Positions 1 to 9,289 of a stretch of 64,000 nucleotides of DNA are shown piece by piece. This DNA comes from Nocardioides alcanivorans (GTDB taxonomy: Bacteria; Actinomycetota; Actinomycetes; Propionibacteriales; Nocardioidaceae): the NCBI RefSeq assembly GCF_021555175.1, contig NZ_JAKGRW010000012.1, positions 124,001-188,000 of the forward strand. The letters are read 5' to 3'. The translations under genes were made by a program, and so were the position numbers. Numbering within the stretch: position 1 is the first letter of the stretch; every line of letters starts with the position of its first letter. The notes beneath the pieces were generated by a model. It had not been told where the DNA came from and made no database searches. It was given only the letters and a program-made list of their open reading frames with translations.

Positions 1-485
1 AAGTCCCTGGTGAAGCCGTCGAAGAAGGCCTCGCGATCCTTCTCCAGGGAGACCCGCATCTCGTGCGCTGCCTCGGTCTCCAGCGGACCATCGGGATTCT
101 CGTCGGTCCTCAACAGGTACGGCGGCACTGCGGCCGCGAAGACCAGGCTGTGCAGGCGCTCCTCACCGTGACGCGCGACGTACCGTGCCACCTCGCCGCC
201 GCCCATGGAGAAGCCGACCAGGGTGACATCGCGCAGGTCGAGATCCTCGAGGATGCCGGCGAGATCATCGGCGAGCGCGTCGTAGTCATAGGAGTCGCCG
301 GTCGCCGAGCGGCCGAAGCCGCGGCGGTCGTAGACCACGACACGTTGGCCCGCGGCGCGCAACGGCTCCACCTGGTGCTGCCACGACTCGGCCGACATCG
401 GCCAGCCGTGGATCAGCACCACGGGGCGGCCTTCGCCCCCGGAATCGGCGACGTGCAGTCCTGTGGTGGTGCTCTGGTCGGTCAT
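1..485 (-). CDS. alpha/beta-fold hydrolase, C-terminus outside the window
   Basis: Alpha/beta hydrolase of the haloperoxidase/esterase type; about 160 N-terminal residues are visible and the rest lies before position 1. The oxyanion-hole motif is HGWP (about residue 26) and the nucleophile elbow is GFSMGG (about residue 92), giving Ser in the G-x-S-x-G position. A YDRRGFGRS block between them is typical of the non-heme chloroperoxidase/esterase branch. The ATG at 485 follows a GGAGG Shine-Dalgarno by 7 bases. No signal peptide, so cytosolic. The catalytic Asp and His are not visible. Substrate cannot be inferred; it lies downstream of metS on the same strand with a 65-bp gap. Confidence 0.85.
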   Translation of the reverse strand, partial: MTDQSTTTGLHVADSGGEGRPVVLIHGWPMSAESWQHQVEPLRAAGQRVVVYDRRGFGRSATGDSYDYDALADDLAGILEDLDLRDVTLVGFSMGGGEVARYVARHGEERLHSLVFAAAVPPYLLRTDENPDGPLETEAAHEMRVSLEKDREAFFDGFTRD

Positions 486-550
486 CGGCCGTCCTCCCTG
501 TGTCGGTGAGGACCGTGCGGTACCCAAGGAGTCGCCCGGGCACCCGGAGG

Positions 551-661
551 TCAGCGATCGCCGGCTTCCGGGGAGTTGTTGAGGTTCACCAGGGCCAGGA
601 CGAGGCCACCCCAGATCACCGCGATGGCGACGATCATCATCACGATTCCAGCGGTGCTCAT
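551..661 (-). CDS. metS: MetS-like small subunit of an NSS-family transporter
   Basis: A 36-residue single-pass membrane peptide: short polar start (MSTAG), one hydrophobic helix (about residues 5-26) and a polar tail. Its start overlaps the stop of the large transporter gene by an ATGA (658-661), so the two are translationally coupled. Small partners of this kind are known for actinobacterial NSS-family methionine/alanine importers (MetPS in Corynebacterium), where the small subunit is needed for uptake. Assignment rests on size, topology and the coupled position. Confidence 0.8.
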   Translation of the reverse strand: MSTAGIVMMIVAIAVIWGGLVLALVNLNNSPEAGDR

Positions 662-2211
662 CTTTCGACCTCCTCTCCGATGTCGGCGGGTGGGACGGTC
701 AGCGGGGTGTCGGGGCGCCACCTGACGACGGAGGCGAGGATGCCGAGGACGATGACCGCAGCAGCGAGGCCCCAGCCGGCGGAGTAGAGCAGCCAGTCCG
801 GATAGCCCTCGTAAGGCTCCTTGACCGTGTCGATGAACTCCTTGACCAGCACGACCGTCAGCCCGAGCGGGGTGATCGATGAGATCAACACGATCCACCA
901 ACCGCGCACCGGGACCGTGCCGTACTCGTTGAGGTGGTCCGCAAAGGCCGGCAACGTCCGCACGACCCAGGCAAGCACCAGCATGCTGACCACCGCGACG
1001 AGGAGGATGCCGAAGCTGTTGATGAACTTGTCAGCCGTGTCGAGCACGAAGATCGCCGTGCTCGTGCTGAAGAAGAAGAGACTGACCACGGCAGCCGGGA
1101 GGGTGACCACCAAGGTGGCGCTGAGCCGGTGCATCTCGAACTTGTCCCGCACCGCGGAGATGACCACCTCGATGATGCTCACCAGCGAGGTGATCCCCGC
1201 CAGGATCAGCGAAGCGAAGAACAGCACGCCGATCAGCGCACCCGCGGGCGCCTCGTTGATGATCGCCGGGAACGCCACGAACGCCAGACCGATTCCGTCG
1301 GTGGCCACCTCGTCCACGGCAACCCCTTGCGCCTGGGCCATGAAGCCGAGGGCCGAGAAGACCCCGATCCCGCAGAGCAGCTCGAAGCTGGAGTTGGCGA
1401 AGCCGACCACCGCACCGGAGCCCGTCATGTCGGTCTTGCGGTTGACGTAGGAGGAGTACGTGATCATGATCCCGAAACCGATCGAGAGCGAGAAGAAGAT
1501 CTGGCCGTACGCCGCCGCCCACACGCCGGCGTGGCTCAACGCCTCCCAGTTCGGGGTGAACAGCGTGTCCAGGCCCTCGATGGCGCCGGGGAGGAAGAGG
1601 GCCCGGACCACCAGCGCCACGAAGGCGACGATGAGCACCGGGATGAAGACGACCGAGGTGGCTCCAATGCCCTTCTGGACACCGAGCGCCATGATGACGA
1701 TCACTGCGATCCAGGTGAGCACGAGGGGGACCATGACGCCGGGCACCACGTCGAGCGTCAGCCCGTCAGCGATGTCGGAGGCCTGGAGGAAGTCACCGAA
1801 GAAGTAGCTCTCCGGATCGCTGCCCCACTTCTTGTCGAACGAGAAGATCGTGTACTTCAGCGACCACGCGATGATCACGGCGTAATAGACGGCGATCACG
1901 AAGCAGATCCCCACCTGCCACCAGCCGAGCCACTCCGTCCTCTTCGAGATGCGCCGGAAGGCCAGGGGTGCCGACCCTCGGGTGCGGTGCCCCATGGCGT
2001 AGTCGAGATAGAGGAACGGGATTCCTGCCGTGAGCAGCGCGATCAGGTAGGGGATCATGAAGGCCCCGCCACCGTTCTCGTAGGCGACGTACGGGAAACG
2101 CCAGATGTTCCCGAGGCCGACCGCCGATCCGATCGCTGCGAATATGAAGACGCGGCGCGAGGAGAACGCTCCTCGCCTCTTCGCCTCGGTAGACTCCGTT
2201 GTGGTGCTCAC
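658..2211 (-). CDS. metP: sodium-dependent NSS-family amino-acid transporter (MetP-like)
   Basis: About 517-residue membrane protein of the neurotransmitter:sodium symporter family, the large subunit paired with the small peptide that follows. The N-terminal signature FIFAAIGSAVGLGNIWRFPY is the canonical NSS helix 1 with its unwound sodium/substrate site. About twelve hydrophobic segments follow, of which the GALIGVLFFASL and GQIFFSLSIGFG blocks correspond to core NSS helices. Expected role: sodium-coupled import of methionine, alanine or related amino acids. The GTG at 2211 was chosen because GGAGGT lies 6 bases upstream; an upstream in-frame start at 2247 has no such site. The 4-bp overlap with metS supports the pairing. 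Confidence 0.88.
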   Translation of the reverse strand: MSTTTESTEAKRRGAFSSRRVFIFAAIGSAVGLGNIWRFPYVAYENGGGAFMIPYLIALLTAGIPFLYLDYAMGHRTRGSAPLAFRRISKRTEWLGWWQVGICFVIAVYYAVIIAWSLKYTIFSFDKKWGSDPESYFFGDFLQASDIADGLTLDVVPGVMVPLVLTWIAVIVIMALGVQKGIGATSVVFIPVLIVAFVALVVRALFLPGAIEGLDTLFTPNWEALSHAGVWAAAYGQIFFSLSIGFGIMITYSSYVNRKTDMTGSGAVVGFANSSFELLCGIGVFSALGFMAQAQGVAVDEVATDGIGLAFVAFPAIINEAPAGALIGVLFFASLILAGITSLVSIIEVVISAVRDKFEMHRLSATLVVTLPAAVVSLFFFSTSTAIFVLDTADKFINSFGILLVAVVSMLVLAWVVRTLPAFADHLNEYGTVPVRGWWIVLISSITPLGLTVVLVKEFIDTVKEPYEGYPDWLLYSAGWGLAAAVIVLGILASVVRWRPDTPLTVPPADIGEEVER

Positions 2212-2321
2212 GTAGCGACCTCCAGCTCTTGTCTGCTCCGCAAGCATGCCGGGTCGCGGTGGGTTCTGTCACTGACCTGACCGTGCCCCGACTGGCCCGG
2301 AGCCCTTCTCCGACAACATCG

Positions 2322-2571
2322 TCAGGCCGGATAGGTGACCACCTCGAGTACCTTCACGACGACGTACACATGCTGGCACGGGGGCGAGCTCGGTGAGCAC
2401 AGCTGCGGTGAGGTCGGCAGCGAGGCGGGTGCCGTCGAGGCCGGTGTCGTGCACCTGCACGATGACACCGCGTGGCTTCAACTCATTGATCTGCAACGGC
2501 AGTGCATCGCGTGGGCTGCCTCCGGGCGGCGCCGTGTGCAGTGCCACGAACCGGGGCGAGTAGGCCGCCAC
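2322..2571 (-). pseudogene. decayed gene fragment, unknown family
   Basis: A short stretch with coding character on the minus strand, readable as about 65 residues (AAYSPRFVALHTAPPGGSPR onward) and then, after a one-base shift near 2375, as HVYVVVKVLEVVTYPA and a stop at 2322. No start with a ribosome-binding site and no recognisable domain. I do not recognise the family; it looks like the tail of a longer protein lost by rearrangement. Confidence 0.3.
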
Positions 2572-2599
2572 CGCGGCAGCACCGTGCCCTCATGTGCGA

Positions 2600-3228
2600 T
2601 GCCATGCACTTCGACCGCCTACACCCAGGCCAGCCCCCGCAGACCGGCGAGGAGACCGGACCGCTCCTCACCACGATGCTTCGCCAGAGCGGTTACGTCT
2701 TCGACGACGTGGCCTGGGTGGCCTGTGTCGCCGCCAGTGACGGCTACGTCGCCGTGGTCACCCCGGCCGAGCGGTTGGCGGACAAGTTCCTTCAGATCGC
2801 CGTCTCCGAGACCGCCGACGGCGTGCCGACCACCTCGACGCCGCGACTCGTCGTCGGCGGCGACGTCACGGTGGGCGCTATGTCTCGGGGCTCTCCGATC
2901 TGGTGATCAGCTGCAAGCCCGACACCAACTGCGGGCCGGTGCCGACGGCGCCGGAGCCCATGGGGAAGGCAAAGCTCGAAGATCAAGAAGCGGACGACGA
3001 AGGTCAATCAACAGCGGGTGAGCATCCGAGCCAAGGTGCGCACAAGCGACGAAGCCACCGTCACCGCTGATGTCAGGATCTGGCGTGGTTCGGAGCTGAT
3101 CCTCCTCCCGGCCGTCGAGGTCGACCGCGGAAATTCCGGGAGGTGTGGACCGCCAAGGACATCGCGGCAAGTACCGCGTCGTCGTTCGCTACGCGGGCAA
3201 CACGCAGACGCAGAAGGGCACACAGTAA
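2600..3228 (+). pseudogene. remnant of a secreted/molybdopterin-like protein with an Ig-like tail
   Basis: Readable pieces in three frames, in order: SGYVFDDVAWVACVAASDGY and PRLVVGGDVTVG near 2690-2875, then RYVSGLSDLVISCKPDTNCG near 2878-2930, then VRTSDEATVTADVRIWRGSE near 3030-3090, and finally KYRVVVRYAGNTQTQKGTQ with a TAA at 3226. The first two pieces resemble the C-terminal part of an oxidoreductase molybdopterin-binding domain, and the last resembles an extracellular Ig-like or carboxypeptidase-regulatory-like tail. At least two frameshifts, and no start is visible. Similarity is by eye only. Confidence 0.4.
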
Positions 3229-3623
3229 GCCGCCTTCCGGATCAACTTCCGCTGACCAACACCACTTCCTACGAGAATCGAGCACAACGGGACGTGGAGC
3301 CGGACGACTCAACAGCTTCGGGCCAAGGAGGCACCGAGACGGGCGGGGAGGATCGAATCCTGCGAGGTCTCTCGGCGCACGTCAAGAGAAAGGCGGCTAC
3401 GCGCCAGCAGTTGACGACGTGGTGCACCGACAGGACATCCTCCCGCAGCTCAGAGGCGTTCTGGGCGGGCCCGCTCCGCAATGGTGCAGGGCGACTCGGC
3501 ATCGCCGAGCGCGTGCACCTGTCGACCCGTGCCGAACACGGCGACCTGCCCCCTCAGGTCACCGTGCTCGGCGCAGTTGCAGAAATCCACCTGTAAACGG
3601 TGAATCGTTAGGACCCGTCGCTA
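3229..3623. other. non-coding spacer
   Basis: No open frame here has coding character, and I see no IS end, operator or terminator. It separates the decayed fragments from the first gene of the catabolic island. Confidence 0.5.
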
Positions 3624-4202
3624 TTAGATCCCCGCGAGCAGTTCGTCGGATCCGCCACTGCCCATTGGCCGGCGTCTATTTTCCGCAATGAGCCACCGGC
3701 CGTCGACCCGGCGGAACGTCCAGCGATTGAGGCAGTAGTTCTGGTAAACGACCACAGGCGCCCTGTGTGCCTGCGAACGTGCGACAACCAGCGAGTCGCT
3801 GACGATGACGGCACTGCCGTCATCGAGCAGCCTGAAGATTGAAGGGTGGCCGTCCATCTGATACTGGGCGTGACCAATCAAACGCAGGAAGCGCGTGGCC
3901 TCGACGCACTGTTGGATCTCATCGCGGCCCACGAATCGACCGTGCCGGAGCGGGAAGTCCAGAGTTCGCGGATCGTCGACTCGCGGCTGCATCTCGTCGT
4001 CGAAGTACTCGCTGTCATCGAAGTACCAGAAGTCCATGATCGCGTCATCTGTGTAGAGCCCGACCCACTCCTGCGCCATTCCATGGTCTGCGTAGAAGCC
4101 GTAACGGGCCAGCAACTCACGACAATCGCGCTCCGCCTCAAGGACTTCGATCCGTGCCGCGAGATCAGTCGCTTGCACCTCTATGGGCCGAGGGTCTGCC
4201 AT
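3624..4202 (-). CDS. SnoaL-like / NTF2-fold protein (1 of 3)
   Basis: About 192-residue NTF2-fold protein of the SnoaL/LinA/scytalone-dehydratase type. Visible features are the N-terminal helix with ELLARYGFYADHG, the acidic strand FWYFDDSEYFDDE, and the C-terminal NRWTFRRVDGRWLIAENR block that closes these domains. Such proteins are small dehydratases, isomerases, hydrolases or dioxygenase beta-like subunits; the reaction cannot be told from sequence. The ATG at 4202 is preferred because AGGTGA lies 7 bases upstream; a GTG at 4208 is also in frame. It is downstream of the beta-propeller gene, from which a strong hairpin separates it, so it may have its own promoter. Confidence 0.8.
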   Translation of the reverse strand: MADPRPIEVQATDLAARIEVLEAERDCRELLARYGFYADHGMAQEWVGLYTDDAIMDFWYFDDSEYFDDEMQPRVDDPRTLDFPLRHGRFVGRDEIQQCVEATRFLRLIGHAQYQMDGHPSIFRLLDDGSAVIVSDSLVVARSQAHRAPVVVYQNYCLNRWTFRRVDGRWLIAENRRRPMGSGGSDELLAGI

Positions 4203-4257
4203 GTTCACATCACCTAACTATGAGAGTTTGCTCGAATCGCTCATGAGGGAAATGACA

Positions 4258-4304
4258 AGATCGGTGGCAGCGGGCCCGGAGCCACCACCCACTGCCACCG
4301 ATCT
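4258..4304 (-). terminator. hairpin terminator after the beta-propeller gene
   Basis: Perfect 13-bp inverted repeat: AGATCGGTGGCAG at 4258-4270 pairs with CTGCCACCGATCT at 4292-4304, with a 21-base loop. It lies 9 bases past the stop of the minus-strand gene ending at 4313 and is followed by a weak T-containing stretch. Likely an intrinsic terminator for that gene. Confidence 0.75.
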
Positions 4305-4312
4305 GAAACAGA

Positions 4313-5338
4313 TCAGACCTGAGGCGTCTCGGGGATCTCGACGTACGCGAGCCTGTTTCCGGTGAACTGCCCGAACACGATCATCCCCGGCTTCTCCGAG
4401 TTGAGGTCGCAGGGGGCGGACGCCGCCGTCGGCGTCTCGAGGTACGAGTCCTCCTTGGTCACGGGGTTGAACCGACCAAGCTTGTTGTTGTTGCGGTACA
4501 TGCCGGTGACAAAGTAGATCATGCCGTCGCTACCGAAGCGCATGGCGCCCGGGTCGAGGTCGGGGCCGCCGTGAAGTTCCCACTCTTCGATCTCGCCGGT
4601 CTCGGGGTCGAGGCGTCCGATCTTCTGGCCCAAACCCTCGCTGAACCACAGGTACTTGCCATCAGGCGAGCGGAGAAGCCCACCGACCAGGGCGTGCGGC
4701 GTGGGAATCTTCCATTGGCGGATCTCTTCGGTGAAGACGTCGATCAGTCCAAGCTCGTTGGTGTTCCACGTGCTGAAGGCGATCGTGTTGCCAGGCCCTG
4801 GCTGCAGGCAGAACAGGCCGGAACGCGGAGTCTCCAGATCCCACTTGGTGAACGAGTGGTCCTCCATGTTGAACCGGCCGATCGCGTTCTCCCCGGCCAT
4901 GTGGAACCAGAGATGGCCGTCCTTGCCGAAGGTCATGTCCATGATCTGGGCGGTACCGAAGGTGTGGATCCCGCGACCGTCCGGGCCAGCGTCGTACAGG
5001 GTGCCCCAAGGCAACTCATAGGTCGTGATCTCCAGCGTGACCGGGTCGATCTTCGCGAGTGCGTTGCCCTTGACCTCGGCGAACCAAATGTTTCCATCCG
5101 GGCCGCGCTCCATCGGGCCGGGCGCCGCGGTCTTGTTCGGCAGCGGGATCTCGGTGATCTCCAGCGTCTCCGGGTTGATCCGCGCCATCTTGTTGCTGTT
5201 CATCTGCGCAGTCCAGATGTTGCCCATCAGGTCCCACTCGGCCTCGCACGGGTAGCACAGGTCGGTCGGAAATTCGGGGAACTCGACAATCGGACCCCAG
5301 TCCCCTACGACTGCGGGCGTGGCTGCATCCTGTGACAA
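4313..5338 (-). CDS. Vgb/SMP-30-like beta-propeller protein
   Basis: About 341 residues built of repeated propeller blades with the virginiamycin-B-lyase (Vgb) pattern, for example GNIWTAQMNSNKMARINPET, GNIWFAEVKGNALAKIDPVT, GHLWFHMAGENAIGRFNMED and KYLWFSEGLGQKIGRLDPET. Family members are lyases, lactonases or SMP-30-like hydrolases; no specific catalytic residue can be assigned here. No signal peptide is visible. The TTG at 5338 is chosen because GAGAGGAAG lies just upstream and the residues before it are not family-like. A copy of the shared 12-bp operator (5388-5399) lies 50 bp upstream, placing this gene in the putative regulon. It may act on a lactone or cyclic intermediate (inference). 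Confidence 0.75.
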   Translation of the reverse strand: MSQDAATPAVVGDWGPIVEFPEFPTDLCYPCEAEWDLMGNIWTAQMNSNKMARINPETLEITEIPLPNKTAAPGPMERGPDGNIWFAEVKGNALAKIDPVTLEITTYELPWGTLYDAGPDGRGIHTFGTAQIMDMTFGKDGHLWFHMAGENAIGRFNMEDHSFTKWDLETPRSGLFCLQPGPGNTIAFSTWNTNELGLIDVFTEEIRQWKIPTPHALVGGLLRSPDGKYLWFSEGLGQKIGRLDPETGEIEEWELHGGPDLDPGAMRFGSDGMIYFVTGMYRNNNKLGRFNPVTKEDSYLETPTAASAPCDLNSEKPGMIVFGQFTGNRLAYVEIPETPQV

Positions 5339-5387
5339 TGAACTTCCTCTCCATGACCGAGCACGATGACCTACCGAGCCGGAATCT

Positions 5388-5399
5388 TCTGTGTACTGA
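5388..5399. promoter_or_regulatory. operator copy TCTGTGTACTGA
   Basis: Match to the shared palindrome TCNGYRYRCNGA, 50 bp upstream of the beta-propeller start at 5338 and in the divergent gap with the LLM gene at 5650. An AT-rich hexamer (TAAATC) begins one base after it on the plus strand. Confidence 0.6.
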
Positions 5400-5461
5400 G
5401 TAAATCCTACTGTCACAACTTTCCTACGTCAACGGTCCATCGCACCGACTGTGCCACTTCC

Positions 5462-5473
5462 TCAGTGTGCTGA
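5462..5473. promoter_or_regulatory. operator copy TCAGTGTGCTGA
   Basis: Second palindrome copy in the same divergent gap, directly followed by TAGAAT, a good -10 hexamer for the plus-strand LLM gene at 5650. Two sites in one divergent gap suggest each transcript has its own. Confidence 0.6.
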
Positions 5474-5649
5474 TAGAATTAGGGTCCAGGATCAGCACCT
5501 CTGCCCCGAGTGCCCAGCCAAGGGCTCTTGGCCTTCGGCGGCGGTCGGTGCCGGACGATTTCGACATTCCACCGCAGTCATTCGCTCTCTCACCGTTCAT
5601 CCCCCCGGAGTGCGCGCCAGAGGTTGCGTGAGAAAGAGAGGACGCATCG

Positions 5650-6776
5650 ATGCAGCTGGGAATCTTCAGCATCGGCGACGTGACCACCGATCCGACGTCG
5701 GGCAGGAGGCCGACCGAGCACGATCGAATCCGAGCGACCGTCGAGATCGCGCGCAAAGCCGAGGAGGTCGGATTGGACGTGATGGCGCTCGGCCAGCACC
5801 ACAACCCCCCTTCGTGGCGTCCTCTCCTCCGACGACCCTCGCCTACATCGCAGCGCTCACTGAACGGATCATTCTCTCCACGGCGACGACCTTGATCACG
5901 ACTACCGACCCGGTGCGGATCGCAGAGGATTACGCCCAGCTCCAACACTTGGCCGGCGGCCGAGTCGACTTGATGCTCGGCCGAGGCAACACCGGCCCGG
6001 TCTACGAGTGGTTTGGGCAGGATCCTCAGCAGGGAGTCCCGTTGGCGTTCGAGAACTACGCACTTCTCCGTCGTCTGTGGCGCGAGGAGGTTGTTGATTG
6101 GGAAGGCGAGTTCCGTACACCCCTGAGACGGTTCACGGCCACGCCACGCCCCATGGACGGCGTTCCGCCCTTCGTGTGGCATGGCTCCGTGCGGTCGCCC
6201 GAAATGGCCGAACAGGCCGGGAAGTACGGGGACGGGTTCTTCGCCCACCACATTTTCTGGCCAGTCTGGCACACTCGGCAGATGGTTCGCACCTACCGCG
6301 AGTGCTTCGAGAAGCATGGTCACGGCGCAGCGGATCAGGCCATCGTTGGCCTCGGCGGGCACATTTTCATGAGTCGACGAAGTCAGGATGCCGTTCGACA
6401 GTTCCGCCCGTACTTCGATAATGCACCGCTCTATGGCAAGGGGCTGCCGCTTGAAGACTTCATGCGGCAAACCCCGCTGACTGTGGGATCGCCCCAGGAG
6501 GTGATCGAACGGACCTTGACGTTCCGGAACTACGTGGGCGACTACCAGCGCCAACTGTTCCTGATTGACCATGCCGGCCTTCCCCTCAAGACCGTTCTGG
6601 AGCAGCTTGACCTTCTCGGGACGATCCTTCCGACACTGCGACAAGAGTTTGCGGCGCGCAAGCCCGCACATGTGCCAGACGCTCCAACCCACCAGACCCT
6701 GTTAACCGCGAACAGTACGACGATCGGCGCGAATCACCCCACCCCCGCCCCTGCCGTTGAGATTGCCGGCCGGTAA
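5650..6776 (+). CDS. LLM-class flavin-dependent oxidoreductase, one frameshift
   Basis: Luciferase-like (FMN or F420) oxidoreductase of about 375 residues when read through. The start reads MQLGIFSIGDVT, with GLDVMALGQHH (about residues 40-50) and then, after the shift, the flavin-site blocks SSPPTTLAYIAALTERI and GRVDLMLGRGN, ending near 6776. Frame 1 runs to the C6 tract at 5805-5810, where one base is missing; restoring one C joins HHNPP to FVASSPP, as the family expects. Probably an assembly error rather than a dead gene. The ATG follows a GAGAGGA-like site. A member of the regulon by its operator at 5462. Substrate unknown; such enzymes often do Baeyer-Villiger or monooxygenase steps on alicyclic compounds. 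Confidence 0.8.
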
Positions 6777-6849
6777 CCCTGCCCCTTGGAGCACGCGAGA
6801 ACACGCGCCGCCGTTTGTTGACCGCCACCGCCGACAAAGCCTACGATCG

Positions 6850-6861
6850 TCTGTGTACGGA
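6850..6861. promoter_or_regulatory. operator copy TCTGTGTACGGA
   Basis: Palindrome copy 182 bp upstream of the SDR gene at 7043. The hexamer TAGTAT begins one base after it and could be the -10 of that gene, giving a long leader. Confidence 0.55.
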
Positions 6862-7042
6862 TTAGTATCCGCACTGGCCGGCGCGCCCAGGCCCGCATGC
6901 CGCACGATTGACGGTCCGTGCCGCTTGGGCTTGCAGATCGCGACAGTGCCTCCGAGGCGGCAATCGTGTACCGGCCCGGTTGGCTCACCGCATCGACAAT
7001 GATCTTTCGCCGTCCGAGATGGCTCCCACATGAGGAGGAACA

Positions 7043-7987
7043 GTGACACCTGACGAGTTCAAAGGCAAGGTAGCCCTCGTCACCGGCGCCGGAGGCGGAA
7101 TCGGTCTCGCCGAGGCTCGTGCTCTCGCAGAGCTGGGCGCGCATGTCGTCATCAATGACGTCCGTGCTCACCGCGGGGCGACGGAGGAGGAGGGCACCGC
7201 AGAGGAGGTCGCCGCCGACCTTCGGGCCGAGGGATACTCAGCCTCGGCAGATACCGGTGACATCAGCAAGGAGGAGTATGCGGTCGGCCTCGTCGAACGA
7301 ACTGTAAAGCAGTTCGGCCGAATCGACATTCTCGTCAACAATGCGGGGGTGTTGGGCGACGGCACGGCACATGAGACCGATACCGATCGGCTCATGCGAA
7401 CGATGTCAGTGAACCTCTTCGGCCCGTTCTGGACTCAGCGCACTGCCCTGCGGTACATGCGCGAGAAGAACTACGGTCGAATCATCAACACCTCCTCTGG
7501 CGCCGGGGCACTCGGTCAGAGCAGCACACTTCCGTACAACATCACAAAAATGGCGGTTCTCGCCCTCAGCAAGACCGCCGCCCTGGACAATGAGCATCTC
7601 GATATCAAGGTCAACTCGATATGCCCTCTGGCCAGAAGTGTCATGTCGCGTGAGTTCTGGGACTCTCGAACTCATGTGGATCCCGACAGTGTGGATCCGA
7701 AGATCGTGGCTTCGGTGGTGGCCTATCTGGCAAGCGAAAACTGTTCCATCTCTGGCGAGGTTCTCAGCGCCGGAGCAGGTCGCTGGGCCCGCATCGTCGT
7801 CGGCAAGACGGCCGGTGCCGTCGGCAGTTTCGATCCCGCCCAGGTATCCACGGTCCTTGAGGAGATCATGGATGTGTCGGATCTGAAGATCCTCCGTGCG
7901 AGCCGTGATCAGTACGACCAGGACGAAGCCTCACGGAGCGGTGCATGGGTCCCCGGACAGACGAACCCGCACTCCGGTGACGCCTGA
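7043..7987 (+). CDS. SDR-family oxidoreductase (hydroxyacyl-CoA-dehydrogenase-like)
   Basis: Short-chain dehydrogenase of 314 residues. The cofactor motif is TGAGGGIG (about residues 14-21), with NNAG (about 99), a serine-rich catalytic strand (INTSSGAGA) and the YNITK catalytic pair. An extended C-terminus of about 60 residues beyond the core fold resembles the SDR domain of multifunctional peroxisomal-type hydroxyacyl-CoA dehydrogenases. Expected reaction: NAD(P)-dependent oxidation of a hydroxyl on a CoA ester or alicyclic alcohol. The GTG at 7043 has GAGGAGG upstream. Single gene; its own operator copy lies at 6850. Confidence 0.85.
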   Translation: MTPDEFKGKVALVTGAGGGIGLAEARALAELGAHVVINDVRAHRGATEEEGTAEEVAADLRAEGYSASADTGDISKEEYAVGLVERTVKQFGRIDILVNNAGVLGDGTAHETDTDRLMRTMSVNLFGPFWTQRTALRYMREKNYGRIINTSSGAGALGQSSTLPYNITKMAVLALSKTAALDNEHLDIKVNSICPLARSVMSREFWDSRTHVDPDSVDPKIVASVVAYLASENCSISGEVLSAGAGRWARIVVGKTAGAVGSFDPAQVSTVLEEIMDVSDLKILRASRDQYDQDEASRSGAWVPGQTNPHSGDA

Positions 7988-8021
7988 CCCGACTCGTTCC
8001 GGCAGCCCCAGCGTGTCGTCG

Positions 8022-9241
8022 CTAGGGCGACGCCCGTTCGGGCTGCCGACTGGGAAGCGTCCAAGCGATGAGGCCGCCTGCCAACGCTGCTGTCCCTCCG
8101 ACAAGATACGTCACCGCGAAGCTTCCAGTCAGATCCGCCATGAGCCCGCCAACGTAGGGGGCCATGAACTGAGCCACCGCGAACGAGAGGATCGTCGCTC
8201 CGAATGCGACCGGGACGTCAACAGGGGGAGCTCATCGCTCAGGTAAGCGCCCAAGACCGATCCGATCCCCATCGTGACGAGGCCGAAGGCTCCCACGACG
8301 ACGTAGAGGAGAAGGGAGTCGTCCGTGGTGATCAAGATGACAGAGCAACCTGCTGCGGCAATCAGCCCAGCGGACAGGATGCGGCCCCGGCCCCAGAGGT
8401 CGGAGATCTTTCCAAGGAGTACTCCGCTGACGATGCTGGTCAGTCCCAGGAGCGAGTACGCGAAGTTGGCCTCCGCATTGGTCATTCCGGTCCGGAGGAG
8501 CACGGCGATGAGGTAGCTGGTGAAGATAGCGAACCCGATGCCATACAACCCGAAGGAACCACATAGGCGCCCGAGCGCGATCTGTTTCCGTAGCTCCCGC
8601 AGCCGACGGGGCCGCGCCACAGCGGCGTCGGATACGGGCTTGAGCGTTAAGCAAACCACTACCAGCACGACGACGGAGATCAGGCCAACGATCCCCCACA
8701 GCTCACGCCATGCTTCGGCATCGCGCCAGTTCTGCACGAGGCTTGCGAGCACCCCGCAAGCAACCACGCTGATCCCCAGTCCTGAGGTCATCAAACCGTA
8801 GGCAAGCCCACGCCTGTGCGGCGGGGCCGACACCGCGACAACTCCCGCGGTGGGAATCCAGATCAGAGCACCGCATGCCCCCGTGAGGGACATCGCGAGA
8901 TAGAGCATCCAAGCGTCGGTGGCCACGGCCATCACGATGAGTCCAGCACAGGTCCCCGTGAGACCGGTCTTGATCTGTGCCGTCGGGCCGGCACGTAGGG
9001 GAAAGATCGTCAAGACGACCATGGAGATCGCATACGCCCCCAGGCTCACTCCTCCGAGCAGACCCGCTGCGCCGTAGCTCCCAAGAATGTCATCTCTCAT
9101 CGCGGGCAGGACGAAGGGATACGCATATCGCGCAAGACCGAGCGAGACTGCGCTGGCGGCAGTGACGGCGAGCACCGTGCGTAGCCATCCTGATCCGTCC
9201 GTGACCGGAGCAGCCGGCCGTTGGGCGTCCGGCCTCGTCAT
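8022..9241 (-). CDS. MFS transporter (YbfB/YjiJ-like), one frameshift
   Basis: Twelve-helix major-facilitator carrier of about 405 residues. Frame 1 covers helices 1-11, with blocks such as GLARYAYPFVLPAMRDDILG and RGLAYGLMTSGLG. After a one-base loss in the G5 run at 8224-8228 (C5 in the coding sense) the tail continues in another frame as VAFGATILSFAVAQFMAPY and YLVGGTAALAGGLIAWTLP to a TAG at 8022. Restoring one base gives a normal full-length protein. The ATG at 9241 has a GGGAGGGG site. It is the last gene of the ABC-importer operon, 48 bp after the ATPase gene, and may be an alternative uptake or export route for the same compound. Confidence 0.8.
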
Positions 9242-9289
9242 GCCCCTCCCGAGGCACCCGACCTCGAGCAGCCCAGGGGCCCGAAGTCA

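Noticed and set aside
934..2280. 448-residue open frame on the plus strand opposite the NSS transporter
   Set aside because: Extremely rich in His, Arg, Glu and Asp with no domain; it is the antisense shadow of a GC-rich gene with clear homology.
3018..3596. 192-residue plus-strand open frame
   Set aside because: Only its first 35 residues have coding character, and they belong to the remnant ending at 3228; the rest looks random.
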